A DNA stretch of 5,446 nt, taken from the NCBI GenBank assembly GCA_022508725.1, contig JAFLUR010000162.1, forward strand, positions 1 through 5,446, in the 5' to 3' direction. A model generated the notes under the pieces. It worked only from the letters and a program-made list of their open reading frames with translations, did not search any database and had not been told where the DNA came from. The stretch is from Oscillospiraceae bacterium. Its GTDB lineage: Bacteria > Bacillota > Clostridia > UBA1381. Position numbers and translations under genes: made by a program. Below are positions 1 to 5,446 of this stretch, in pieces; the stretch's first letter is position 1, and each line of letters opens with the position of its first letter.

Positions 1-2823
1 ATAGCCGGTCATGCGGTGGGACATTATATGTCGGCTGTCGCGCAGGGTTATAACAATACAGGCGATGAGGGGCTTTTGGAAATGTCGAATGCCTTGATAA
101 ACGCACTCTATGAGGCGCAGATCAAAGAGGATACGACAATAAACGGTCAGATACTGAAAAAGGGATACCTCTTTGCAACAACCGATAAGTGGAAATCCGG
201 AGGAAGCGTTGTCAGCGGAGAAGAGCAGTTTGATAATGTTGAAAACAACAGGACGAATATCACAACTCAGGCATGGGTGCCGTGGTACACAATGCACAAA
301 ATACTTGCGGGACTTGTTGATACATATAAGCTCACGGGAAACGAAAAAGCGCTTGAGATGGCGGATATGCTCGGAACATGGGTATATAACAGAGTAGGCG
401 GCTATTCTGAGTCAATGCAGACGCGCGTTCTTAATATCGAGTACGGAGGGATGAATGACGCGCTTTATGAGCTGTACAAGATAACACGCGACCCTAACCA
501 CGCAAAGGCGGCTCATATGTTCGATGAAACCGCCCTGTTTGACAGCATTTACAGAGGAGAGGATGTTCTCGCGAATAAGCACGCAAATACCACGATACCG
601 AAAATTCTCGGTGCGCTCAACCGCGTAAGGGCGATCGACGAAACGAACGGCAGGCTCGAAAAAGACGCTCCGGACAACGAACGTGACAGAGAATATTATC
701 TGACCGTTGTTGAAAATTTTTGGGATATGGTTGTAAACGATCATTCATACGTCACCGGAGGAGTAGGTCAGGATGAACATTTCCGCGCGGCGCATACGGA
801 AAACGCATACCGTGACAATGTAAACTGCGAAACCTGCGCGGCGTATAATATGCTGAAGATTTCCCGGGAGCTTTATAAGCTGACGGGCGAAAAGAAGTAT
901 GAGGATTATTACGAAGGCACATTCCTCAACTCAATCGTATCAAGCCAGAATCCGGAAACGGGTATGACGATGTATTTTCAGCCTATGGCTACGGGATATT
1001 TCAAGGTATATTCATCGCGTTGGGATGATTTCTGGTGCTGCACGGGCTCGGGTATGGATAATTTCACAAAGCTTACCGACAGCATTTATTACAATAAGGA
1101 TAATACGATCGTCGTTAACCGGTATATAAGCTCCGTACTTACGGATAAGGATAACGGTATAAGACTTACGCAGAAGTCGGAGCTTCCCGACGGCGAAACT
1201 GCCGAATTTACGATCGAGCTGCTTGATAACGGCTCTCCCGCTTCGGAAAATAAAACCGGTAAGGACGGTTGGAATCTGACTGCGGAAAAAGAAATAACCG
1301 GAAATACCGCAGCGATAGTCGGCACGGTTACAAACAACAGCGGAGAGTCGGACAGCGTGACGGTTTACGCCGCGGCTTATGATGACGGCGCGCTGAAATC
1401 GGCAGCTAAGCTTGATATTGCCGTCGAAAACGCGCAGACAAAAAATTTTGAGACAACTCTTAACGCGGATGCGAACGACAAGATAAAAGTATTTCTCTGG
1501 AATGAGGAAATGTCTCCGCTTGATTCCGCATTTACGTTTGGAAAAAACAGCGCCGCTGTTGCTCTCAGAATACCGGAATGGTGCGCGTCAAAGCCGGAAG
1601 TAAAGGTAAACGGCGAGATGATCGAATATACGCAGTCGGCGGGCTATGTAACGATCGAGCGTGAATGGAGATCGGGTGATACGATCAAGATCACAATGCC
1701 TATGGAGATGCGCGCATACGGGCTTGCGGACAGCGATACGGCGACCGCATTCAAATACGGTCCTACGGTACTCAGCGTCGGCATCCCGTCAAGCGATTTT
1801 GACGAACAAAGTCACGGTATGGCGGTAAGCAAGCCGAAAAACAAGGCGAATGTAAACGAGTATGTAATAATCGATCCGGACTACGGAACTCGTGAGGAAT
1901 GGCTTGACAGCTTGAGCGAAAATATGGTGAAAACCGACGGTAAGCTTGAATTTACGTTGAGAAACACCGATCGGGAGCTTGTATTCACACCGCATTACAG
2001 ACGCTGTGACGAGCGTTACGGTATCTATTGGTATATATCCGGCATGACCGAGGAAGAGCAGCAGGAGCAGATACTTGCCGACAAAAAGGCAGGACGCGAT
2101 GAGAACATAATAATCGACTCGATCGAACCGTCACACGATCAGCAGGAGAACGGACACGGTTATACGCAGGATAATTCGACCGGTATCGAGGGAGTCGGCG
2201 TGATGCCCAATTACCGCGAAATTTTAAGCGGCGGCTATGTCGATTATCAGATGGCGGTCAACAAGGACGTTAGGAATTATCTTACCGTCACATATCATTC
2301 GAGCGATGCGGGAAAAAGGATGAGTATTTACGCAGGAAGCGTAAAGATAGCGGACGTGACCGCAAGCGGAAATGACGAGACCGTCAGCTATGAAATACCG
2401 CAGGAGGTTGTAAATACGGCAGTGCCGTCAACCGCCGATACGATCTCCGGCAAAGACGCTCTGCATATCATATTCAGAGCCGATGCGGGCACCGATGCGC
2501 CGAAGCTTTGCGGTACGGTTCGGATCGTTACCGACTACGACACCGATCCTTCACTCGAGGCGCTTACATTTGATATGGGAACGCTGTCACCGGCATTTGA
2601 TTCAGACATAACGGAATATACTCTGACCGTCCCCGCGGATACCGCCTGCGTAAATATAAAGGCAGCTCCCGCCGGCCGGTACGGATTGGTATATGTGAAT
2701 AATATGCTTATAAACGACGCGGTATCAAAGACTGTAGGTATCTCGGATACCCCGGTTACGATAACATCTTATGCCGAGGATCATGAAACATCAAGAATAT
2801 ATACGATCACATTTGTGAAATGA
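1..2823 (+). CDS. Beta-L-arabinofuranosidase-like glycoside hydrolase (DUF1680, GH127/GH146 clan), 5'-truncated by the window
   Basis: Probable secreted hydrolase removing beta-L-arabinofuranosyl or related residues from plant glycans. The frame is open from base 1 and already contains the internal family motif GHAVGHYMSA, so the gene starts upstream; the GTG at 16 is not the start. 940 codons are visible (numbered from base 1). The alpha-barrel part shows YTMHKILAGL, YGGMN (148-152), HANTTIPK (from 194) and GGVGQDEHF. By family knowledge (HypBA1), Glu259 of DEHF is the acid/base, Glu277 and Cys279 of CETC are zinc ligands, and Cys346-Cys347 of FWCC supply the nucleophile and a ligand; all are present. 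The WCCTGSGMDN form resembles GH146-type members more than the CCPPN of HypBA1. A beta-sandwich (RIPEW at 523) follows, interrupted by an extra module (about 408-515). Then come a GIYWYISG segment (DUF4986-like), a DUF6805-like domain (about 705-847), and a cadherin-like sandwich (849-940). No dockerin, LPXTG or SLH anchor follows. Exact substrate is unknown. Confidence 0.9.
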   Translation: MAGHAVGHYMSAVAQGYNNTGDEGLLEMSNALINALYEAQIKEDTTINGQILKKGYLFATTDKWKSGGSVVSGEEQFDNVENNRTNITTQAWVPWYTMHKILAGLVDTYKLTGNEKALEMADMLGTWVYNRVGGYSESMQTRVLNIEYGGMNDALYELYKITRDPNHAKAAHMFDETALFDSIYRGEDVLANKHANTTIPKILGALNRVRAIDETNGRLEKDAPDNERDREYYLTVVENFWDMVVNDHSYVTGGVGQDEHFRAAHTENAYRDNVNCETCAAYNMLKISRELYKLTGEKKYEDYYEGTFLNSIVSSQNPETGMTMYFQPMATGYFKVYSSRWDDFWCCTGSGMDNFTKLTDSIYYNKDNTIVVNRYISSVLTDKDNGIRLTQKSELPDGETAEFTIELLDNGSPASENKTGKDGWNLTAEKEITGNTAAIVGTVTNNSGESDSVTVYAAAYDDGALKSAAKLDIAVENAQTKNFETTLNADANDKIKVFLWNEEMSPLDSAFTFGKNSAAVALRIPEWCASKPEVKVNGEMIEYTQSAGYVTIEREWRSGDTIKITMPMEMRAYGLADSDTATAFKYGPTVLSVGIPSSDFDEQSHGMAVSKPKNKANVNEYVIIDPDYGTREEWLDSLSENMVKTDGKLEFTLRNTDRELVFTPHYRRCDERYGIYWYISGMTEEEQQEQILADKKAGRDENIIIDSIEPSHDQQENGHGYTQDNSTGIEGVGVMPNYREILSGGYVDYQMAVNKDVRNYLTVTYHSSDAGKRMSIYAGSVKIADVTASGNDETVSYEIPQEVVNTAVPSTADTISGKDALHIIFRADAGTDAPKLCGTVRIVTDYDTDPSLEALTFDMGTLSPAFDSDITEYTLTVPADTACVNIKAAPAGRYGLVYVNNMLINDAVSKTVGISDTPVTITSYAEDHETSRIYTITFVK
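1220..1545 (+). other. Extra beta-rich module nested inside the glycosidase beta-sandwich
   Basis: Roughly residues 408-515 of the reading frame. In the family a strand like LTQKSELPDGETAEFTIEL is normally followed soon by the strand that here reads AVALRIPEWC. In this protein about 100 residues intervene: a GTVTNNSGESDSVTVYAAAYDDG stretch and an IKVFLWNEEMSPLDSAF ending. That pattern (TVTN, VYAAAYD, then FLW-x(3)-M-x-PL) resembles small Ig-like modules I associate with the ends of clostridial extracellular proteins. The module identity is from memory and its borders are approximate; it may be an accessory or spacing domain. Confidence 0.55.
2545..2820 (+). other. C-terminal cadherin-like beta-sandwich domain of the glycosidase
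   Basis: The last about 92 residues begin DPSLEALTFDMGTLSPAFDSD, continue with ITEYTLTVPADTACVNIKA, and end RIYTITFVK. This is the usual pattern of the cadherin-like beta-sandwich family (Pfam Cadherin-like, PF12733): xSLxxLxxxxGxLSPAFxxxxTxYTxTVP, then TYTITV at the end. These modules are common at the ends of Gram-positive secreted proteins and are thought to act as spacers or binding modules. Only one copy is present, and the stop codon follows it directly. Confidence 0.75.
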
Positions 2824-2844
2824 TACTTCCGGTAATTTTGGAAA

Positions 2845-2879
2845 TGCGGGAATGAAATTGTTATATCTTCATTCCCGCA
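2845..2879. terminator. Hairpin between convergent genes, probable bidirectional terminator
   Basis: TGCGGGAATGAA (2845-2856) is perfectly complementary to TTCATTCCCGCA (2868-2879), giving a 12-bp stem with an 11-nt loop. It sits 21 nt after the glycosidase stop and 28 nt after the stop of the convergent glycosyltransferase. The rightward strand is followed by CTCCTTTATCC and the leftward strand by TTTCCAAAATT, so neither has a strong U-run. Placement and stem quality support terminator use in both directions, with moderate efficiency. Confidence 0.7.
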
Positions 2880-2907
2880 CTCCTTTATCCCGATACATGG
2901 TAAAAAA

Positions 2908-4029
2908 TCAAAACTCATTTATTATAAAATTGCAAAGATTTTCGGCAGCGTTTGGTTTGCCGAGATATTCGGCGCATTTGATCAGAATATCCCTCCGACG
3001 GTTTGATTCGGTAAGACTGTACAGAGCCTCGTCCACCGGAAATGTTTCGGTCACCATCATCGCCGCGCCGTTATTGACAAGGAATTCCATATTTCTGTCC
3101 TCCTGCCCGGGTATGGGATTCATAAGAATAAGAGGAAGTCCCTTTGCAAGCACCTCCGAGGTGGTAAGACCGCCCGGCTTTGTTATGACCACGTTTGATG
3201 CGTCCATCATTACATCGACATTGCTCACAAAGCCGTATATCCGTATTTCCTTTGTAAACGCATTCTCTCCGCACATTTTTTCGAGTTCTTTTTTCATTTT
3301 TTTATTGTTTCCGCATACACACAGAATTTGGAAATCACCGTATGCTTTATCTATGGATTGCACCGATTTTTCGATATTGCCGAATCCCATGGAACCCATT
3401 ATGAAAAGTATGGTTTGTTTATCCGAGAGTCCGAGCTGCCTGCGCGCGGTATCCCGGGGGATTTTTTTTGAAAAATTTGCCCTTACCGGTATGCCGAACG
3501 GGAGTATTTTATGCGGAGGTATACCTTTTTTAACAGCCTGATGTGTCAGAAGCTCATCCGCCGTGACATAATAATCAAGAGAGGTACTTTCCCAAAAGGG
3601 ATGTATGGTAAAGTCTGTAACTATACCTATTATATGCTTGCATGAGATCTTATCGTTTTCACGCATATAGCTCATAACCATACTCGCAAAGCTGTGAGTG
3701 GTTATTATAACATCGGGGTTATATTCGTCTGTATATTCCCTGAGCTTGTGCGATACCATATTGGATAAAATGGAAACCATGGAATATTTCTCATATTTCT
3801 CGTCCTTTTTATCGAGCTTTGAATATACCTTGCCGAATGCATCGGGGGTATATTTTGTGGACAAAAGATATCCTTTGTTTACAGAATTGTTGAGTCTGTG
3901 GTTTATATACTCAAACATATCGAGCATACAGCATTCTATTCCTTTTTTTTCAAAACATTCGATAACGGCTTTTGCGGTGCTGTGATGACCGTAGCCGGCT
4001 TTGACCGAAACTATTAAAACCTTTTTCAA
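2908..4029 (-). CDS. MGDG-synthase/UgtP-like GT28 glycosyltransferase (probable processive diacylglycerol glucosyltransferase)
   Basis: A complete 373-residue enzyme expected to transfer a sugar from a UDP-sugar to diacylglycerol at the inner membrane face, making membrane glycolipids. The N-terminal half matches the MGDG-synthase N-domain: VLIVSVKAGYGHHSTAKA at the start (GYGHH at 12-16), then DVIITTHSF (106-114) and GIVTDFTIHPFW (135-146), a region that in relatives contacts lipid acceptor. FGIPV (178-182) leads to the C-terminal GT-B half with ILFIMGSMGFG (207-217), a donor-binding signature KPGGLTTSE (284-292) and PIPGQEDRN (305-313). There is no signal peptide or membrane span, as expected for this peripheral family. 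The start is TTG: GGAGG lies 9 nt upstream and the family's conserved N-terminus begins right there. The gene converges on the glycosidase and diverges from the CDF transporter. Product sugar (Glc or Gal) and processivity cannot be read from sequence; peptidoglycan MurG is excluded by the HHS motif and N-domain. Confidence 0.88.
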   Translation of the reverse strand: MKKVLIVSVKAGYGHHSTAKAVIECFEKKGIECCMLDMFEYINHRLNNSVNKGYLLSTKYTPDAFGKVYSKLDKKDEKYEKYSMVSILSNMVSHKLREYTDEYNPDVIITTHSFASMVMSYMRENDKISCKHIIGIVTDFTIHPFWESTSLDYYVTADELLTHQAVKKGIPPHKILPFGIPVRANFSKKIPRDTARRQLGLSDKQTILFIMGSMGFGNIEKSVQSIDKAYGDFQILCVCGNNKKMKKELEKMCGENAFTKEIRIYGFVSNVDVMMDASNVVITKPGGLTTSEVLAKGLPLILMNPIPGQEDRNMEFLVNNGAAMMVTETFPVDEALYSLTESNRRRDILIKCAEYLGKPNAAENLCNFIINEF

Positions 4030-4038
4030 AAATATCAG

Positions 4039-4043
4039 CCTCC
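4039..4043 (-). promoter_or_regulatory. Ribosome binding site fixing the TTG start of the glycosyltransferase
   Basis: Read leftward, GGAGG is followed by 9 nt (CTGATATTT) and then TTG at 4029. No in-frame ATG or GTG fits this spacing, so the site decides the start. Confidence 0.8.
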
Positions 4044-4097
4044 GGAATATTATTATTTACAGCCGTTTTATTGATGCCCCAATTAAATCTTGAATAA

Positions 4098-4128
4098 TTT
4101 ATGCGAAGAACTTTCTTGCGAAAGTCAA
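4098..4128 (-). promoter_or_regulatory. Possible weak proximal promoter for the glycosyltransferase
   Basis: Read leftward, TTGACT (4128-4123) is followed after 19 nt by CATAAA (4103-4098). The -35 is good, but the spacer is long and the -10 matches only four of six positions. It overlaps a GCAA-loop hairpin, so the signal may instead be RNA structure in a longer leader. Confidence 0.25.
4110..4125 (-). other. Hairpin with a GNRA tetraloop in the glycosyltransferase leader
   Basis: On the minus strand the bases read ACTTTC-GCAA-GAAAGT: a perfect 6-bp stem closed by a GCAA tetraloop, a particularly stable RNA loop type. It would lie in the 5' leader if transcription starts at the distal leftward promoter. 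On the plus strand the loop is TTGC, which is not GNRA, so the minus orientation is favoured. Confidence 0.4.
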
Positions 4129-4164
4129 GGAAGAAAACCGCAGGAAAATGAGTGTTTTTCAAGG

Positions 4165-4179
4165 TTTTGTGACACAAAA
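4165..4179. repeat. 15-bp palindrome TTTTGTGACACAAAA
   Basis: TTTTGTG (4165-4171) and CACAAAA (4173-4179) are perfect complements around a central A. It could be an operator for a dimeric regulator or a small hairpin with a 3-nt loop. The regulator is not recognisable; it only loosely resembles Crp/Fnr-type half-sites. Confidence 0.45.
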
Positions 4180-4267
4180 TTTCACGGCTTGGGCAAGCGG
4201 AAAAATTCAAGAGTCAGTTGGGTCATCAATATAATAATGCGGCAGAAAATTTACAATTTATATTTTT

Positions 4268-4284
4268 GGATTTATTTTAAATCC
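4268..4284. promoter_or_regulatory. 17-bp dyad, candidate operator upstream of the rightward promoter
   Basis: GGATTTA (4268-4274), TTT, TAAATCC (4278-4284) form a perfect 7-bp inverted repeat. It ends 4 bp before the rightward -35 box, centred about 48 bp upstream of the predicted start site, a usual place for an activator. For the leftward promoter it lies inside the transcribed leader. It does not match the Fur, Zur or MntR consensus known to me. Confidence 0.4.
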
Positions 4285-4288
4285 GGTA

Positions 4289-4317
4289 TTGAAAATTCCG
4301 CCGAAATGTATTATAAT
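4289..4317 (+). promoter_or_regulatory. Strong sigma-A type promoter for the CDF transporter gene
   Basis: TTGAAA (4289-4294), an exact 17-nt spacer, then TATAAT (4312-4317), a perfect -10. Transcription should begin near 4324, giving a leader of about 179 nt before the ATG at 4503. Its -10 region is one arm of the 14-bp inverted repeat shared with the opposing promoter. Confidence 0.7.
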
Positions 4318-4373
4318 TATATTGTAATTATTTTCATAACGGCAGAAATCGAATACTTCATAATTATAATACA
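4307..4373. repeat. Perfect 14-bp inverted repeat with 39-nt spacer, carrying both -10 boxes
   Basis: TGTATTATAATTAT (4307-4320) is the exact reverse complement of ATAATTATAATACA (4360-4373). Each arm contains the TATAAT box of one of two opposing promoters. The arms are AT-only except for one G/C pair, so some symmetry could arise by chance in this AT-rich region, but the spaced TTGAAA on each side argues against that. Confidence 0.75.
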
Positions 4374-4391
4374 AAAAGAAATAAATTTCAA
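4363..4391 (-). promoter_or_regulatory. Strong sigma-A type promoter pointing left, toward the glycosyltransferase
   Basis: On the minus strand TTGAAA (4391-4386), an exact 17-nt spacer, then TATAAT (4368-4363). Transcription should begin near 4356 and run left through the rightward promoter, giving a leader of about 327 nt before the TTG start at 4029. It mirrors the rightward promoter in -35, spacing and -10. It may drive the glycosyltransferase or an antisense/small RNA. Confidence 0.6.
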
Positions 4392-4487
4392 GTGTTTGTT
4401 AATAAAAGATTTTATATCCGTTCGGCAGGAAGCGTCCGGGTCGGTAACATAAACAAGGCGCAATGCATATTATAGCATTAAAAACGC

Positions 4488-4492
4488 GGAGG
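4488..4492 (+). promoter_or_regulatory. Ribosome binding site of the CDF transporter
   Basis: GGAGG lies 10 nt before the ATG at 4503 and supports that start. Confidence 0.8.
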
Positions 4493-4502
4493 CGGTGCTT
4501 TT

Positions 4503-5360
4503 ATGGATGGATATAAAAAAGTTGTATTCATAGGTATGTTGGGGTTTTGCGCCAATTTGTTTTTGTTTGTTTTGAAGATAACGATAGGGATAGCGTCAAA
4601 CAGCTGTGCGATGATTGCGGACGCCATGAACAGCGGTTCGGATATACTTAATTCCACAATGATGCTTATGGGAGGCCGTATTTCCCGGAAACCGCCGTGC
4701 GGAAGATATCCGCTCGGATACGGGAGAGCGGAGTATATATTTTCCTTGTTTATAAGCATTACAATGATTATTGTATCGGTGTTTATTTTCAAGGGTTCGT
4801 TCGCATCGCTTTTTGCCGGTGAACATATGGAGTTTTCATATTATATAGTATTCTGCTGTATGATAAATATAGCGGTAAAATTTGCGCTTTACAGATATGC
4901 GCGCAGTGTGGGAAAAAAATACGGCAATATTCTGATAGAGGTATCAAGCAGGGATCACCGCAACGATATTTTTCTTGCAATGTCAACTCTCGCGGGCGGA
5001 ATATGCGGATATATGGGTATATGGTTTGTTGACGGAATTGTCGGGATATGTATTGCGCTGTGGATATTTTTTACGGGTCTGGCGCTTATAAAAAAGTCAT
5101 GCGCCGCATTGATGGACTGTGATGATAACGACGGTATGAGGGAGGAGATAATCAAAAAAGCGGAGACGGTAAACGGAGTGAAAAGGATAGAGTCGGTTAT
5201 AATATTAAATACATACGGCAATGCGGAGGTAAGGATCGGCTTATATGCCGACCCCGGTATGACGCTGGCGGAATATACACGGCTTGAGGATAAGATAAGA
5301 TCGGAAATATGCCGGGATGAAGGTATAGGCAGGGTACTGTTCCGGATAAATACCGTATAA
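4503..5360 (+). CDS. Cation diffusion facilitator (CDF) family divalent metal transporter with His-poor sites
   Basis: A complete 285-residue membrane protein expected to export a divalent metal ion in exchange for protons. Six hydrophobic spans are visible at about 7-27, 35-58, 77-97, 112-131, 155-175 and 177-199, followed by a cytoplasmic CDF C-terminal domain (about 205-285, NGVKRIESV and DPGMTLAEYTRLEDKI). The transport site of the family maps to Asn43/Asp47 in span 2 (IADAMNSGSD) and Asp151/Asp155 at span 5 (DHRND). This N-xxx-D plus D-xxx-D set has no His, which in known CDFs goes with Mn- or Fe-type rather than Zn specificity; the metal is inferred only. The usual loop motif HPxGHGR is YPLGYGR (69-75), and the C-terminal eaH position is Tyr258, so the accessory zinc sites appear absent. 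The ATG has GGAGG 10 nt upstream. The gene stands alone behind a strong promoter and a leader of about 179 nt. Confidence 0.88.
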   Translation: MDGYKKVVFIGMLGFCANLFLFVLKITIGIASNSCAMIADAMNSGSDILNSTMMLMGGRISRKPPCGRYPLGYGRAEYIFSLFISITMIIVSVFIFKGSFASLFAGEHMEFSYYIVFCCMINIAVKFALYRYARSVGKKYGNILIEVSSRDHRNDIFLAMSTLAGGICGYMGIWFVDGIVGICIALWIFFTGLALIKKSCAALMDCDDNDGMREEIIKKAETVNGVKRIESVIILNTYGNAEVRIGLYADPGMTLAEYTRLEDKIRSEICRDEGIGRVLFRINTV

Positions 5361-5446
5361 GATAGTATCCTCCAATCATCATCTTTTTGGAATATTTTCC
5401 CGCAGGCAAAGTCCGAAATTCTTGAAATACACAAAGTATTCCCGCG
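5361..5446. other. Downstream non-coding end, with an imperfect inverted repeat
   Basis: No gene is seen. GGAATATTTT (5389-5398) can pair with AAAGTATTCC (5433-5442) with one G-U pair across a 34-nt loop, and TTCCCGC occurs twice (about 5398-5404 and 5440-5446). This may be a poor terminator or part of a structure continuing past the window edge. Confidence 0.3.

Larger units (their letters stand above)
4030..4502. other. Intergenic regulatory spacer between divergent genes
   Basis: 473 bases without a convincing gene, more AT-rich than the flanking genes. It holds the two face-to-face promoters, a 14-bp inverted repeat, a 17-bp dyad, a 15-bp palindrome, short hairpins and three CGGCAGRAA repeats listed separately. 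A 120-codon open frame crosses it rightward (4090-4452), but it starts at TTG without a ribosome binding site and has low-complexity Ile/Tyr/Asn-rich content, so it is not called a gene. I do not recognise a known riboswitch; the conserved cores of the NiCo and yybP-ykoY (Mn) classes are not evident. Confidence 0.75.

Noticed and set aside
16..18. GTG as start of the glycosidase
   Set aside because: The frame is open to base 1 and the preceding codons already belong to the conserved GHxxGHY motif of the barrel, so about 100 or more residues and any signal peptide lie upstream.
2852..3541. 229-codon open frame opposite the glycosyltransferase
   Set aside because: Antisense shadow of a clear GT28 gene; the product shows no domain and its start lies inside the terminator hairpin.
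3950..4210. 86-codon leftward frame overlapping the glycosyltransferase start
   Set aside because: Reads through the GT ribosome binding site into another frame of the GT gene and lacks its own start signals.
4307..4373. Invertible promoter (phase-variation switch)
   Set aside because: The inverted repeats are the -10 boxes themselves rather than flanks of a promoter, inversion of the 39-nt centre would leave both promoters intact, and no invertase gene is present.
4090..4452. 120-codon rightward open frame in the spacer
   Set aside because: TTG start without a ribosome binding site, low-complexity Ile/Tyr/Asn-rich product, and it spans both strong promoters; no family resemblance.
4324..4502. 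NiCo or yybP-ykoY riboswitch
   Set aside because: No recognisable conserved core of either class was seen by eye; a covariance search was not possible.
4955..5434. 159-codon leftward open frame opposite the CDF gene
   Set aside because: Antisense to a well-supported membrane transporter; Ser/Ile/Pro-rich composition is a by-product of the complementary codons.
1..5446. CRISPR array, insertion sequence, prophage or defence system
   Set aside because: No regularly spaced repeats, transposase, integrase, or defence-type proteins; the three genes are metabolic or transport functions.

Overview
The window looks like a chromosomal segment from a gut- or rumen-type clostridial Firmicute (Oscillospiraceae/Lachnospiraceae-like). 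This is inferred from moderate GC in the genes, AT-rich spacers, GGAGG ribosome binding sites 9-10 nt from starts, sigma-A type promoters, a clostridial UgtP-like glycosyltransferase, and a large plant-polysaccharide glycosidase with a cadherin-like C-terminal sandwich. The organism is not identified further.

Layout. Bases 1-2823 (+) hold the 3' part of a large beta-L-arabinofuranosidase-like glycoside hydrolase (DUF1680, GH127/GH146 clan), cut by the left window edge. It keeps its acid/base Glu, the zinc Glu/Cys ligands and the Cys nucleophile, and carries an extra module inserted into its beta-sandwich. A 12-bp-stem hairpin at 2845-2879 separates it from a convergent gene. Bases 4029-2908 (-) encode a complete MGDG-synthase-type GT28 glycosyltransferase (UgtP-like glycolipid synthase) starting at TTG. 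Bases 4030-4502 are a 473-bp spacer between this gene and a divergent gene. Bases 4503-5360 (+) encode a complete cation diffusion facilitator (CDF) metal transporter. The last 86 bases hold no gene.

The spacer is the most unusual part. It contains two near-ideal sigma-A promoters, TTGAAA-N17-TATAAT, one per strand and pointing at each other. Their -10 regions form a perfect 14-bp inverted repeat (4307-4320 / 4360-4373), and the predicted transcripts overlap at their 5' ends by about 30 nt. The rightward one would serve the CDF gene with a leader of about 179 nt. The leftward one would serve the glycosyltransferase with a leader of about 327 nt. A 17-bp dyad lies just upstream of the rightward -35, three CGGCAGRAA repeats are scattered through the spacer, and a region at about 4103-4200 is rich in short hairpins.

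The three genes do not form an obvious pathway: polysaccharide degradation outside the cell, membrane glycolipid synthesis, and metal efflux. Only the last two could share control, through the face-to-face promoters. I see no CRISPR array, transposase, phage gene, tRNA or rRNA.
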